A DNA stretch of 64,000 bases from Granulosicoccus sp045106195 (GTDB taxonomy: Bacteria > Pseudomonadota > Gammaproteobacteria > Granulosicoccales > Granulosicoccaceae): the NCBI GenBank assembly GCA_045106195.1, contig JBGCEH010000062.1, positions 14,334-78,333 of the forward strand, given 5' to 3'. Positions 53,671-62,882 of this stretch are shown in pieces. Within the stretch, counting starts at the first letter, position 1. Each line of letters starts with the position of its first letter. The position numbers and the translations under genes are program-made. The notes beneath the pieces were generated by a model. It was not told the DNA's origin, did no database searches, and worked only from the letters and a program-made list of their open reading frames with translations.

Positions 53671-54609
53671 GGGATCAATCAGGCCGTCCGGATTGATGCC
53701 ATTCTCAACCTGACCAATGCTGCGCATTATCTGAGTAACAGACTCGTCCATCAGACTTCTGGCAGCTTCATGGGGTGTCACGGTAACTCTCGGGTGTGAC
53801 CAGAACGGGTGATTGTCTGCCAAAGGCTCGTGGTGGAAGACATCAAGCAATGCTCCCGACAACTGCTCTTCATCTAATGCGTTTAGAAGGTCGACATCGA
53901 CAAGGTGTTGGCCACGCGCACAATTGATAATGTATGCACCTCGTGGTAGTAGATTGAACAGGGACTTATCAAGAATACCTGCAGTTTCATCGGTAAGTGC
54001 CAGCAGGCATACCAGCACATTCGAATTGGCCAGAAATTGAGGCAGTGCATCATTTCCGTGGGCATGGGAAATGCCTTCGATGGGAGTCTTGGGTGTGCGG
54101 CTCCAGCAAGTGGCGGGATAGCCGTTAAGTACCAGCCGTGAAGCTACCGCCGACCCCAGAACGCCGGCGCCCAGAATGCCAACTCGAATGTCTGCAGATC
54201 TTCTGACGGGCAACCCATGCACCCAGCTAGCCTGACGTTGCGCTACGTCAAATTCATGAAAATTTCGTTGGGCGCGAAGCGTTCCATAGAGTACGTATTC
54301 AGCCATTTGAGTCGCCATACCGGCGTCTTGCAGTCGAATTAACGAGATGCTATCGGGCAGGCCTGGATGCTTAAGTAGTTGGTCAACGCCCGCTGCCATT
54401 GCATAGACGTGAGTAAGGTTTGTAAGTCCGTCAAAGAAATCTTCAGGTGGTAGCCAGACAATCGCCGCGTCGATCGAGCTGCGATCAAAGGCCATGGATG
54501 TGTCATGGCCATCGATAAGTGTGTGTGAGAAGGGTGCTGTTTGAAGTGCCTGACGAAAAGCCTCCATCATTTGCCCATCGTCACCGTGACAATAGAATAA
54601 AAAGTTCAT
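53656..54609 (-). CDS. ghrA: glyoxylate/hydroxypyruvate reductase A (D-2-hydroxyacid dehydrogenase)
   Basis: A 317-residue NAD(P)H-dependent reductase of glyoxylate and hydroxypyruvate. VGILGAGVLGSAVASRL (about residues 143-159) is the Rossmann motif; YIINCARGQHLVDVDLL supplies the substrate-binding Arg, and PFWSHPRVTVTPHEAA contains the catalytic His in the GhrA position. The N-terminal VWLPPEDFFDGLTNLTHVYA is GhrA-specific. The start codon overlaps the stop of the downstream-of-promoter flavin reductase gene by 4 bases, so they are co-expressed. Confidence 0.92.
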   Translation of the reverse strand: MNFLFYCHGDDGQMMEAFRQALQTAPFSHTLIDGHDTSMAFDRSSIDAAIVWLPPEDFFDGLTNLTHVYAMAAGVDQLLKHPGLPDSISLIRLQDAGMATQMAEYVLYGTLRAQRNFHEFDVAQRQASWVHGLPVRRSADIRVGILGAGVLGSAVASRLVLNGYPATCWSRTPKTPIEGISHAHGNDALPQFLANSNVLVCLLALTDETAGILDKSLFNLLPRGAYIINCARGQHLVDVDLLNALDEEQLSGALLDVFHHEPLADNHPFWSHPRVTVTPHEAARSLMDESVTQIMRSIGQVENGINPDGLIDPSRGY

Positions 54610-55130
54610 AGGGGGACAGGTTCTACAACCGCAAAGCGTCGGTCTGTGTAGATCAGGGGTTCACCGCTTGTGGTTCTTACATCGACAACCTTGCCAAAGA
54701 AGACTCGATGACTACCATGAACCTGACTGGATTCAACGCTACAATCCAGAGCAACCAGGGCATCACTCAGGATAGGTGCACCCGTTGTCAGCCTTGTCCA
54801 GTCGCCGATATCGAAACGAGTCGCTGTCAGTTCTTCGACGAGCCCGGCAAATACCATCGCAAGCTCCATACAGGAACTTGGCAGGATGTTAACGGCAAAG
54901 CGACCGCTCTCCACAGCCATCTCGCAAAATTCATTATCAGAATTAATGCATACCAGTAGCAAAGCGGGCTCAGCGCACACCGAGCACATGGAGCTGACCG
55001 TGAGTCCCGTGTCTACATCGTTGTGAGTGGTGGTAACAACGCAAACACCGTTAGCTGCTTGCGAGAGCGCAGAGGTAAATGCCGAAGCAGTGATGCTTGG
55101 GGTATCAGTAGTGAGGCTGTTAGGTGACAA
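54606..55130 (-). CDS. flavin reductase-like domain protein
   Basis: A 174-residue FMN-binding split-barrel protein. SQAANGVCVVTTTHNDVDTG (about residues 25-44) and LTVSSMCSVCAEPALLLVCI contact FMN, and FAVNILPSSCMELAMVFAG follows in family order. The terminal GEPLIYTDRRFAVVEPV matches the flavin-reductase C-terminal H-D-R/YTDRRF element. It may supply reduced flavin to a monooxygenase that is not in the window. It overlaps ghrA by 4 bases. Confidence 0.87.
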   Translation of the reverse strand: MSPNSLTTDTPSITASAFTSALSQAANGVCVVTTTHNDVDTGLTVSSMCSVCAEPALLLVCINSDNEFCEMAVESGRFAVNILPSSCMELAMVFAGLVEELTATRFDIGDWTRLTTGAPILSDALVALDCSVESSQVHGSHRVFFGKVVDVRTTSGEPLIYTDRRFAVVEPVPL

Positions 55131-55252
55131 TGTGGCTTATCTTCTCGATGCTGTTTTTTGACGTGGGCGGCTGGTGATCAGGCGGGTTGACGTGCAGCTG
55201 GCATGACTTGAAAGTGATGGAGGACAATACGGTGTCTGGCTTGTCATCCCCA

Positions 55253-55307
55253 AAAGTGGGGATCCAATATTTGACCAACTCTGGATTCCCGCTTGGGCAG
55301 GAATGAC
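55253..55307. repeat. shortened dispersed repeat, copy F
   Basis: Begins GTCATCCCCAAAAGTGGGGA and ends CCCGCTTGGGCAGGAATGAC; two facing hairpins with a reduced centre, 55 bases rather than 66. It lies between gltA and the flavin reductase gene. Confidence 0.72.
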
Positions 55308-55371
55308 AGAGTCGGGATACAAGCTTACCGGCACGTTTTGAGTCAGTGCCATACCATACGATAGTTGAAGA

Positions 55372-56655
55372 CTACTTCACCGGATAGTCACGCTGGGGGG
55401 CGCCGATGTAGATCTGGCGAGGGCGTCCGATGCGAAACTCAGGATCCTCATGCATTTCCATCCAGTGAGATATCCAGCCAACAGTGCGCGACATAGCGAA
55501 CATGACGGTGAACATATCCATTGGAATATCCAGTGCCCGAAGTATGATGCCCGAGTAGAAATCCACGTTCGGGTACAGTCTTCGCTCGACGAAGTACTCA
55601 TCTGCCAGTGTCGCTTTTTCGAGCTCCATGGCAAGTTCGAACAAGGGTTGGTCACCATCCAGATCTTTGAGCAGGTCATGACACATCTTCTGGATAAGGC
55701 GCGCACGTGGGTCAAAATTCTTGTAAACACGGTGACCGAATCCCATAAGCCGAAAAGGATCATTTTTATCCTTGGCACGAGCGATGGTTTGTTCGATGGT
55801 TTGTCCTGAGTAAAGAATGTTATCCAGCATGTTGATAACAGCTTCATTAGCTCCACCATGAGCAGGCCCCCAGAGACAGGCAATCCCCGAAGCGATCGAC
55901 GCAAAAGGATTGGCACCTGAACTGCCTGCCAGGCGTACTGTAGAGGTGCTGGCATTTTGTTCGTGATCAGCGTGCAGGATCATGATGAGCTCGATAGCTT
56001 TCACGGCCACCGGATTGAGATTGAAATCCTCGGCTGGAACAGCAAACATCAATCGGGTGAAATTTTCTACGTAGCTGAGATTGTTGTCGGGATACATGAA
56101 CGGCTGGCCACGGTGATGCTTATAGCAGTACGATGCAATGGTGGGCATTTTGGCAATGAGTCGTTGTGCCGAAATTTCGCGATGCTCGGGGTTATTGATA
56201 TCAACCGAGTCATGGTAGAACGATGACAGCGCACCGACAGTTCCCACTAGCATAGCCATCGGGTGAGCGTCATACCGAAAGCCATCAACGAAGTCACGAA
56301 TATTCTCGTGAACCATGGTGTGCTGGGAAATGGTGTGTTTGAAGTCTTTGTTTTGTTCAGGTGTCGGTAACTCTCCATACATGAGCAGGTAACAGACTTC
56401 GAGGTAGCTGCTGTGCTCGGCAAGTTGCTCTATCGGGTAGCCACGGTACAAAAGGATTCCTTCATCACCATCGATAAAGGTGATTGCGCTCTTGCAGCTT
56501 GCGGTGGTTGCGAAGCCGGGGTCGTACGTAAAGAGTCCTGTGTCCTTATACAGAGTCCGAACATCGGCCACATCCGGCCCGCAAGTGGGGCTAATGCGGG
56601 GTACCACAGATTCGCGGCCATCGTCAGTTGTTATATTGATTGTGCGTTCGGTCAT
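55372..56655 (-). CDS. gltA: citrate synthase
   Basis: TCA-cycle enzyme of 427 residues condensing oxaloacetate and acetyl-CoA. This is the hexameric type II form: the catalytic His at about 266 lies in LWGPAHGGANE, the second His in GFGHRVYKNFDPRA and the aspartate in VERRLYPNVDFYSG. ATG 56655 has GGAG 8-9 bases upstream (MTERTINITTDDG); the frame extends to 56790 but the start is clear. The divergent gap to the lipoprotein gene should hold its promoter. NADH allosteric control is typical of this type. Confidence 0.96.
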   Translation of the reverse strand: MTERTINITTDDGRESVVPRISPTCGPDVADVRTLYKDTGLFTYDPGFATTASCKSAITFIDGDEGILLYRGYPIEQLAEHSSYLEVCYLLMYGELPTPEQNKDFKHTISQHTMVHENIRDFVDGFRYDAHPMAMLVGTVGALSSFYHDSVDINNPEHREISAQRLIAKMPTIASYCYKHHRGQPFMYPDNNLSYVENFTRLMFAVPAEDFNLNPVAVKAIELIMILHADHEQNASTSTVRLAGSSGANPFASIASGIACLWGPAHGGANEAVINMLDNILYSGQTIEQTIARAKDKNDPFRLMGFGHRVYKNFDPRARLIQKMCHDLLKDLDGDQPLFELAMELEKATLADEYFVERRLYPNVDFYSGIILRALDIPMDMFTVMFAMSRTVGWISHWMEMHEDPEFRIGRPRQIYIGAPQRDYPVK

Positions 56656-56804
56656 TAATTTTCTCCAACGGATATTGTCCAAGTATAAGGTCAAACTATC
56701 CTGTGTTCCGCAATAGAAACTATTGGAGGAAGCATTTTGGGCGCATCCCGGAATCGTTAATATTTTGACTATACTCAGACGGGCAATCAAATTAAGGCAA
56801 TGGA

Positions 56805-57587
56805 ATGCCTCTATGTATAAAAAGGCGCTCAGGAATGTTCGGTATTACTCAACTTACTCGATGGTTTAGGCATATTTGCCCTGAGGTGCTGCTGATCTGC
56901 ACCATGTTTGTCACTGCTTGCGGGACAAAAAGTCAATTTTCCGGCAGCACAATGCATGGTGTGGCGCTTATCGGGACTACTGCAAAAATTGGGCTAAATG
57001 CCCCGGTCGAGCAACTGCGCATGTCATCTGAGCTGGCAGCACGACTGACTGAAAGAGGCGGTGTCACAGTAATATCATCGCCCTCGGTGCGCAAGATCAT
57101 CGGGGCAGGACCCCACGATGAGATGATGGCGTTTTACGCCCGCCACGGGAGTTTCGCTGCCTATCAGGTTCAGCGCCTGATGGCTGCGAATCTTCCAGCG
57201 TCGCAACTACTGGCGACACGTCTGGAATCTGATACTGTCGAGAATTTGCCGTTGCAACGTCGGAATCTGGTTAACTCAGAAGGGATGCTGCTTTCTGATC
57301 GCGAACAGAGAATCTACACCACCCGTCGTGTGACACAGCTATCTGCGACGATGCTGGACCTGCGTACCGGTCGAGTTGTCTGGAAACGCCAATACCGTGT
57401 GTCACCAGAAGCATCAAATACGTCGAATCATCTGGTTGGCGAGAGTTTCAGCACTAGTGTGGCGGCGGCTGTGGCTAACACGCTGGTGAATGGAATAAAC
57501 GATACCTCGCATCCAGCGCCGGTGCCATTGATCAATGCCGTGCACGCGTTGTTGCAGGAGGTGGCGTACAACGCGCCTGTCAGGTAG
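56805..57587 (+). CDS. predicted lipoprotein of unknown function
   Basis: A 260-residue protein with a basic N-terminus (CIKRRSGMF) and hydrophobic core (PEVLLICTMFVTAC), then the lipobox VTACGTKSQ near residue 39. The mature region has VEQLRMSSELAARLTERGGV, VITSSPSVRKIIG-like segments (VISSPSVRKIIGAG), and ATMLDLRTGRVVWKRQYRVS, which reads like a small beta-sandwich repeat seen in lipoproteins of envelope complexes. AAGG lies 7 bases before ATG 56805. I do not recognise the family. It stands alone. Confidence 0.6.
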   Translation: MPLCIKRRSGMFGITQLTRWFRHICPEVLLICTMFVTACGTKSQFSGSTMHGVALIGTTAKIGLNAPVEQLRMSSELAARLTERGGVTVISSPSVRKIIGAGPHDEMMAFYARHGSFAAYQVQRLMAANLPASQLLATRLESDTVENLPLQRRNLVNSEGMLLSDREQRIYTTRRVTQLSATMLDLRTGRVVWKRQYRVSPEASNTSNHLVGESFSTSVAAAVANTLVNGINDTSHPAPVPLINAVHALLQEVAYNAPVR

Positions 57588-57888
57588 TGGAATCGGTGAT
57601 TTGTGCAGTGCGCAGGTTAACTTTTGTAATACTAACGCGATATCCAGACAGTAGGCTGGATTGCTACTCGGTCTTGAATTCATGAACTTCATCTCAAAAA
57701 CGGGCGTAACTAACTTTGGGCAGGCGTTAAATGTCTGATAACGTGCAGGTGAGTGGTAGCTCATCGCAATGCTTGTTAACAAGGTAAATGCACGGCAATG
57801 TGGTAGCTTACACCGCTGGAGGCGTGGGCAAAACGGCCGGTCCCGCGCCATACCAACACAAACCATGTCAATTCATTCGGAGCACACA
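57588..57888. other. leader region of the aap operon
   Basis: About 300 bases between the lipoprotein gene and aapJ. The region must contain the aap promoter; I found no convincing -35/-10 pair by eye. GGAG at 57879-57882 is the aapJ ribosome site. No gene or hairpin is recognised. Confidence 0.45.
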
Positions 57889-58902
57889 ATGCAACTTATT
57901 AAGATGATTGCTGTATCTGCAGCTTTCGCAGCAACAAGCGGTCTTGCCAATGCGGCTGAAACCCTCGATGCCGTCAAGGGCAAGGGTTTTGTTCAATGTG
58001 GCGTTTCGCAGGGCTTACCCGGATTTTCAAACCCGGACGATCAGGGAAACTGGACTGGACTCGATGTCGAGTATTGTCAGGCGATCGCAGCAGCCGTATT
58101 CAACGACGCTGATGCTGTCAAGTTCACGCCACTTTCCGCTAAGGTTCGATTTACTGCACTGACATCCGGTGAAATCGACATTCTTGCACGCAACACCACC
58201 TGGACTATGAGCCGCGACAGCGATTTTGGCGAATTTGTTGGTGTAAATTACTATGATGGTCAGGGGTTCATGGTTCCAACCAATCTGGGTGTGAGTAGTG
58301 CCCTCGAACTGGACGGCGCCGCCGTTTGCACCAATACCGGTACAACAACAGAACTGAATGTTGCTGACTTCTTCCGTGCAAACAACCTGCAATACACGGT
58401 TGTGGCATTTGAAAAAGCTGATGAAGTCGTAGCGGCCTATGATTCCGGGCGTTGCGATGTCTACACCACTGACCGGTCCGGCCTGGCCGCTCAGCGAACC
58501 AAGTTGTCCAAACCAGATGACCACGTCGTGCTACCTGAAATAATTTCCAAAGAGCCTCTGGGGCCGTTGGTTCGCCATGGCGACAGCCAATGGGGTGACA
58601 TTGCTCGCTGGACTCTGAACTGCATGGTCAATGCTGAAGAAGCAGGTATCACGTCTGCCAACGTCGGTGAAATGGCAGGCTCTGACGATCCTAATATCAA
58701 GCGCATATTGGGCACTGAGGGTGATCTCGGGACCAAAATCGGTCTGGAAAACACTTTTTGCGCAAACGTTATTGCGAAAGTCGGAAATTATGGTGAAAGT
58801 TACGATCGTAATGTTGGCCCGGATACCCCTCTCAAGCTCGAGCGCGGTGTCAATGCCTTGTGGTCGCAAGGTGGTTTGATGTACGCAGCGCCACAGCGCT
58901 AG
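57889..58902 (+). CDS. aapJ: general L-amino-acid ABC transporter substrate-binding protein AapJ
   Basis: Periplasmic binding protein of 337 residues for broad-range L-amino acids. Signal peptide MQLIKMIAVSAAFAATSGLA cleaves near ANAAETLD. The family-specific opening is VKGKGFVQCGVSQGLPGFSN, followed by GNWTGLDVEYCQAIAAAVF and LARNTTWTMSRDSDFG. GGAG lies 6 bases before ATG 57889. It heads the aapJQMP operon; a terminator-like hairpin follows 36 bases after the stop. Confidence 0.93.
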   Translation: MQLIKMIAVSAAFAATSGLANAAETLDAVKGKGFVQCGVSQGLPGFSNPDDQGNWTGLDVEYCQAIAAAVFNDADAVKFTPLSAKVRFTALTSGEIDILARNTTWTMSRDSDFGEFVGVNYYDGQGFMVPTNLGVSSALELDGAAVCTNTGTTTELNVADFFRANNLQYTVVAFEKADEVVAAYDSGRCDVYTTDRSGLAAQRTKLSKPDDHVVLPEIISKEPLGPLVRHGDSQWGDIARWTLNCMVNAEEAGITSANVGEMAGSDDPNIKRILGTEGDLGTKIGLENTFCANVIAKVGNYGESYDRNVGPDTPLKLERGVNALWSQGGLMYAAPQR

Positions 58903-58938
58903 GCTGGTCAGCCAGATTGTTTGACTGATTGACTCTTG

Positions 58939-58965
58939 GGGGCCGCTATATGCGGCCCCTTTTTT
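58939..58965 (+). terminator. intrinsic terminator/attenuator between aapJ and aapQ
   Basis: GGGGCCGC-TATAT-GCGGCCCC is a perfect 8-bp GC-rich stem followed by T6. It stands 36 bases after aapJ and about 20 before the aapQ start. Such a structure usually lets only part of the transcripts pass, giving excess binding protein over membrane subunits. Confidence 0.88.
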
Positions 58966-58985
58966 ACATCACGAGAGTGCATTTA

Positions 58986-60179
58986 ATGGCCAATACTTCC
59001 AGTACGGCAGCCCCGGCACCATCCTTTTGGCGCGACCCGGACAAGCGGGCTATTGTTTATCAGATAGTTGTTGTAGCAGGCATTTTCTGGTTGCTATACA
59101 AGATGATCACCAATACGGCAACCAACATGGAGTCGCAGGGACTGGCTTCAGGGTTCGGGTTTCTCGAGTCATCGGCAGGATTCGGCATCATATCCACGCC
59201 GTTCGTCCCGTATACCGAAGAATCCAGCTATTTCACTGTTTTTCTGGTCGGATTGGTCAACACCATTATCGTTGCGGCTGTTGGCTGTCTTCTGGCACTC
59301 GTTCTTGGATTCATTGTTGGAATAGCCAGACTTTCCAGTAACTGGCTGGTCAAGAAAGTCGCGACGTTCTACGTTGAGTTGTTCCGCAACGTGCCGCTGC
59401 TGTTGCAGATTCTGTTCTGGTACAGCGCGGTACTCAAACCACTGCCCGGTCCGCGCGAGTTGCACGAAGCCGGCGATTCGGTGTTTTTCTCAATTAATAA
59501 TCGTGGCCTCATCTTCGCAGAACCCATCGGCCAGCCAGGGTTTCAGTATGTCTGGTATGCCTTTTTCGCGGCAATCGTCATCAGCTGGTTGCTGAACAAG
59601 TGGGCAACGGCACGGCAAATGCGCACTGGAAATCAATTCCCCGTGTTTTCTACCAACGCTTTGCTCATTATCGGGGCGCCCCTGATCGTTTACATGATAC
59701 TGGGTCGGCCTTTGGAATTTGTCCCCGCAGAAATGTCGCGATTTGCATTGCGAGGTGGCGTCACGATCATTCCTGAGTTTGTCGCTCTGCTGATGGCTCT
59801 GGTCATCTACACTGCGGCCTACATTGCTGAAATCGTAAGAGCTGGTATTCAGGCTGTGAGTCACGGGCAGACTGAAGCGGCTTCGGCACTGGGTATCAAG
59901 CCCACTCATCGGATGCGCCTGGTGGTGGTCCCACAGGCCATGCGCGTTATTGTCCCCCCACTGACGAGTCAGTTTCTTAACCTGACCAAGAATTCCTCGC
60001 TGGCAACGGCCATTGCCTACCCGGATCTATTTTCTGTTTTTGCCGGAACAACCCTGAACCAGACAGGGCAGGCGGTTGAAATCATGGCCATGACGTTGGC
60101 GGTTTATCTTACGCTCAGCCTGCTGACTTCCGGCTTCATGAATTGGTACAACTCGCGTATCGCGTTGGTGGAGCGATAG
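58986..60179 (+). CDS. aapQ: general L-amino-acid ABC transporter permease AapQ
   Basis: Permease of 397 residues, longer than HisM-type proteins because of the AapQ/BztB central insertion (about residues 140-250). VELFRNVPLLLQILFWYSAV (about 130-149) and AEIVRAGIQAVSHGQTEAAS with the EAA loop ALGIKPTHRMRLVVVPQAMR are seen, then PPLTSQFLNLTKNSSLATAI. ATG 58986. Pairs with AapM in the membrane. The preceding hairpin reduces its expression relative to AapJ. Confidence 0.92.
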   Translation: MANTSSTAAPAPSFWRDPDKRAIVYQIVVVAGIFWLLYKMITNTATNMESQGLASGFGFLESSAGFGIISTPFVPYTEESSYFTVFLVGLVNTIIVAAVGCLLALVLGFIVGIARLSSNWLVKKVATFYVELFRNVPLLLQILFWYSAVLKPLPGPRELHEAGDSVFFSINNRGLIFAEPIGQPGFQYVWYAFFAAIVISWLLNKWATARQMRTGNQFPVFSTNALLIIGAPLIVYMILGRPLEFVPAEMSRFALRGGVTIIPEFVALLMALVIYTAAYIAEIVRAGIQAVSHGQTEAASALGIKPTHRMRLVVVPQAMRVIVPPLTSQFLNLTKNSSLATAIAYPDLFSVFAGTTLNQTGQAVEIMAMTLAVYLTLSLLTSGFMNWYNSRIALVER

Positions 60180-60182
60180 ACA

Positions 60183-61325
60183 ATGACAACTGATACAGGC
60201 ACTTCCAAACCTGGGGTGGTCAATGCAGGTGATTTACCTGACAAGCCAGCACCGATTCGTACAGACGGCGCAATTGCGTGGATGCGGGACAATCTGTTTA
60301 ACGGAACCTTTAATTCCGTTCTCAGCCTCGCAGTGTTGGCGCTTGTGTTTTACGCTGTTCCGCCAGCGCTCAATTGGCTGATTTTCAATGCAAATTTTGT
60401 TGGAGGTGCGGAAGCATGCAGAGCCAACCCCGACGGCGCTTGCTGGACCTTTGTTACTGCCCGCTGGGAGCAATTTCTCTACGGCTTTTACGAGAAATCA
60501 GAACGCTGGCGTATCGATATTCTGCTTGGAATGCTGGCATTGGGCATTGTCCTCATGGTGTGGGAGAGAACGCCTGGCCGCAAGCACATCGCGCTTTTCA
60601 TGCTCTTCGTCTACCCCGTATTCGCCTTTTTCATGATGTATGGCAATGAGGCTCTTGGTCTGCCCATTGTAGAAACACCGCAATGGGGTGGCTTTACGCT
60701 GACTCTCGTGATCGCCTTGAGTGGCATTGTCGTGTCATTGCCATTGGGGGTGGTCCTTGCGCTGGGTAGACGATCGCAAATGCCGATGATCAGCCTGCTA
60801 TGCACTTTGTTCATTGAATTCTGGCGAGGCATCCCTTTGGTCGCGGTGTTGTTTATGGCAACCATCATGTTTCCGCTGTTTTTACCGGCCGGGGTCTCAT
60901 TCGATCAGCTGTTGCGGGCCGTTATCGGCGTTGCGCTGTTTGCATCAGCCTACATGGCTGAAGTGGTTCGTGGTGGTTTGCAGGCAATACCCAAGGGGCA
61001 GTATGAAGGCGCAATGGCACTCGGGTTGCCGTATTGGAGAATGATGCGGCTTGTCATTCTCCCTCAAGCATTGAAGATCGTCATTCCGGGGATCGTGAAT
61101 ACATTCATTGGTCTGTTCAAGGACACCACGTTGGTATTGATCATTGCCTTGTTCGATCTTCTGGGTATCGTGCAGGCGTCCATCGCGGATCCCAACTGGT
61201 CCATCAAATCGGTTCCATACACAGGCTATGCGTTCGTGGGCATTGTTTTCTGGATCTGCTGTTACGGAATGGCTCGATACAGCCGGTATATCGAAGATAA
61301 GCTGCATACGGGGCACAAACGATAA
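60183..61325 (+). CDS. aapM: general L-amino-acid ABC transporter permease AapM
   Basis: Permease of 380 residues partnering AapQ. FIEFWRGIPLVAVLFMATIM (about residues 212-231), AEVVRGGLQAIPKGQYEGAM and LGLPYWRMMRLVILPQALKI (EAA loop) are seen, then NTFIGLFKDTTLVLIIALFD. Aspect EACRANPDGACWTFVTARWE, the cysteine-containing segment near residue 75, is typical of AapM/BztC. GGAG about 9 bases before ATG 60183. The stop overlaps the aapP start by one base (TAATG). Confidence 0.92.
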   Translation: MTTDTGTSKPGVVNAGDLPDKPAPIRTDGAIAWMRDNLFNGTFNSVLSLAVLALVFYAVPPALNWLIFNANFVGGAEACRANPDGACWTFVTARWEQFLYGFYEKSERWRIDILLGMLALGIVLMVWERTPGRKHIALFMLFVYPVFAFFMMYGNEALGLPIVETPQWGGFTLTLVIALSGIVVSLPLGVVLALGRRSQMPMISLLCTLFIEFWRGIPLVAVLFMATIMFPLFLPAGVSFDQLLRAVIGVALFASAYMAEVVRGGLQAIPKGQYEGAMALGLPYWRMMRLVILPQALKIVIPGIVNTFIGLFKDTTLVLIIALFDLLGIVQASIADPNWSIKSVPYTGYAFVGIVFWICCYGMARYSRYIEDKLHTGHKR

Positions 61326-62113
61326 TGAGCACCAATACTCAAGGTTCACAGGGCGAGGCAAGTATGCAAATTAGCGACGAGTTGGTGATCACGATCGCCG
61401 ATATGAACAAATGGTACGGTCAGTTCCATGTGTTGAAAGACATCAATCTGACAGTCAGGCGTGGAGAGCGGATTGTTATCTGCGGTCCTTCAGGATCGGG
61501 AAAATCCACGCTCATCCGGTGTATCAATCGACTCGAGGAGCATCAGCAAGGTTCTATCAACGTCGATGGAATTGAGCTGAATAACGATCTGAAGAACATT
61601 GACGCCATTCGCCGTGAGGTGGGCATGGTGTTTCAGCATTTCAATCTATTTCCGCATTTAACGGTTTTACAGAATTGCACGCTTGCCCCAATCTGGGTCA
61701 AGAAGATGCCCAAAAAGGAGGCTGAGGAAGTCGCCATGAAGTATCTGGAGAGGGTGCGTATTCCCGAGCAGGCAGACAAATTTCCGGGTCAGTTATCCGG
61801 CGGGCAGCAGCAACGTGTGGCAATCGCACGCTCACTGTGCATGAATCCAAAGATCATGCTGTTTGATGAGCCTACCTCTGCGCTTGATCCGGAGATGATC
61901 AAGGAGGTGCTCGATGTCATGATTGAGCTTGCCAGAGAAGGGATGACCATGATCTGTGTAACTCATGAAATGGGTTTCGCGAAGACGGTGGCCAATCGGG
62001 TTATTTTCATGGACGGTGGCCAGATCATCGAGGAAAACGAGCCGAATGAATTTTTCAACAATCCGCAATCCGAGCGGACACAGCTCTTTCTCAGTCAAAT
62101 ACTTGCGCATTGA
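61325..62113 (+). CDS. aapP: general L-amino-acid ABC transporter ATPase AapP
   Basis: ATPase subunit of 262 residues energising AapQM. Walker A CGPSGSGKSTLIRCINRLE, Q-loop VFQHFNLFPHLTVLQN, signature LSGGQQQRVAIARSL, Walker B IMLFDEPTSALDPE and H-loop CVTHEMGFA are present. ATG 61325 shares a base with the aapM stop; ATG 61364 (MQISDELVIT) with GAGG 5 bases upstream is an alternative start. This ATPase could also serve the ATPase-less amino-acid pair at 31.6-33.4 kb, which is inference. Confidence 0.93.
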   Translation: MSTNTQGSQGEASMQISDELVITIADMNKWYGQFHVLKDINLTVRRGERIVICGPSGSGKSTLIRCINRLEEHQQGSINVDGIELNNDLKNIDAIRREVGMVFQHFNLFPHLTVLQNCTLAPIWVKKMPKKEAEEVAMKYLERVRIPEQADKFPGQLSGGQQQRVAIARSLCMNPKIMLFDEPTSALDPEMIKEVLDVMIELAREGMTMICVTHEMGFAKTVANRVIFMDGGQIIEENEPNEFFNNPQSERTQLFLSQILAH

Positions 62114-62194
62114 TTTTTCGGGTAGCAGAATATCGATCCGGACTCGGTTGACATCATGGTTTACAAAAAACTGTGGGTTAACGTGCTCAGACGG

Positions 62195-62224
62195 TTGACT
62201 TGTGAAATTGAATAAACCTATAAT
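62195..62224 (+). promoter_or_regulatory. sigma70-type promoter of the tRNA-tuf locus
   Basis: TTGACT at 62195-62200 and TATAAT at 62219-62224 are separated by 18 bases. The expected transcription start is near 62231, about 10 bases before tRNA-Tyr, as is usual for stable-RNA operons. Both hexamers match the consensus closely. Confidence 0.85.
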
Positions 62225-62240
62225 TATCGGCTTGCCTGAT

Positions 62241-62325
62241 GGAGGGATTCCCGAGCGGTCAAAGGGGGCAGACTGTAAATCTGCTGGTTAATCCTTCGGA
62301 GGTTCGAATCCTCCTCCCTCCACCA
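62241..62325 (+). tRNA. tRNA-Tyr (anticodon GTA)
   Basis: An 85-base class II tRNA with a 7-bp acceptor (GGAGGGA/TCCCTCC), A discriminator and encoded CCA. The anticodon GTA is at 62275-62277 within CAGACTGTAAATCTG. A long variable arm is present (GTTAATCCTTCG) and the T loop reads GGTTCGAATCC. First gene of the tRNA-tuf locus. Confidence 0.98.
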
Positions 62326-62478
62326 TCAAGCGCAGTGTGCAGTACCCACGCAATGGTTTGTGGCAGTAGTATTGAAGGTCGGCATTGCAGTCAGAGCATC
62401 GTGTTTCGGTTGGTGTAGCGCGTTTTACTCCTCTGGAATCTCTGTTTGCAAGGAATGGTTAGATCCCTTTGAAAAAAG

Positions 62479-62553
<75 letters not shown>

Positions 62554-62659
62554 GGGATGTGCTTTTGCAGACGTTTTGATGCAGGTCCTTGCGTAGTAAT
62601 GTCAGTCAAAAGTAACACAACCGAAAAAGGCAGGCCTGATGTAGGTCTCTCCAATGTTC

Positions 62660-62735
<76 letters not shown>

Positions 62736-62882
62736 GCGTCGGTATTGATGGATGATTCGCCACGGCGAGTAGGACAGAGTTTGTAAAGTGTAGTTCGCAG
62801 ATAAGCAATATGTCGCGGCGTCGCGCGGCCGATCTTTAAATGACGACGACAGAACAACCTAATCCGGTAGAGGCAGCGCCTG

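Noticed and set aside
55271..55277. TTGACCA inside repeat copy F
   Set aside because: A half site within a repeat and far from pyrimidine genes; most likely chance.
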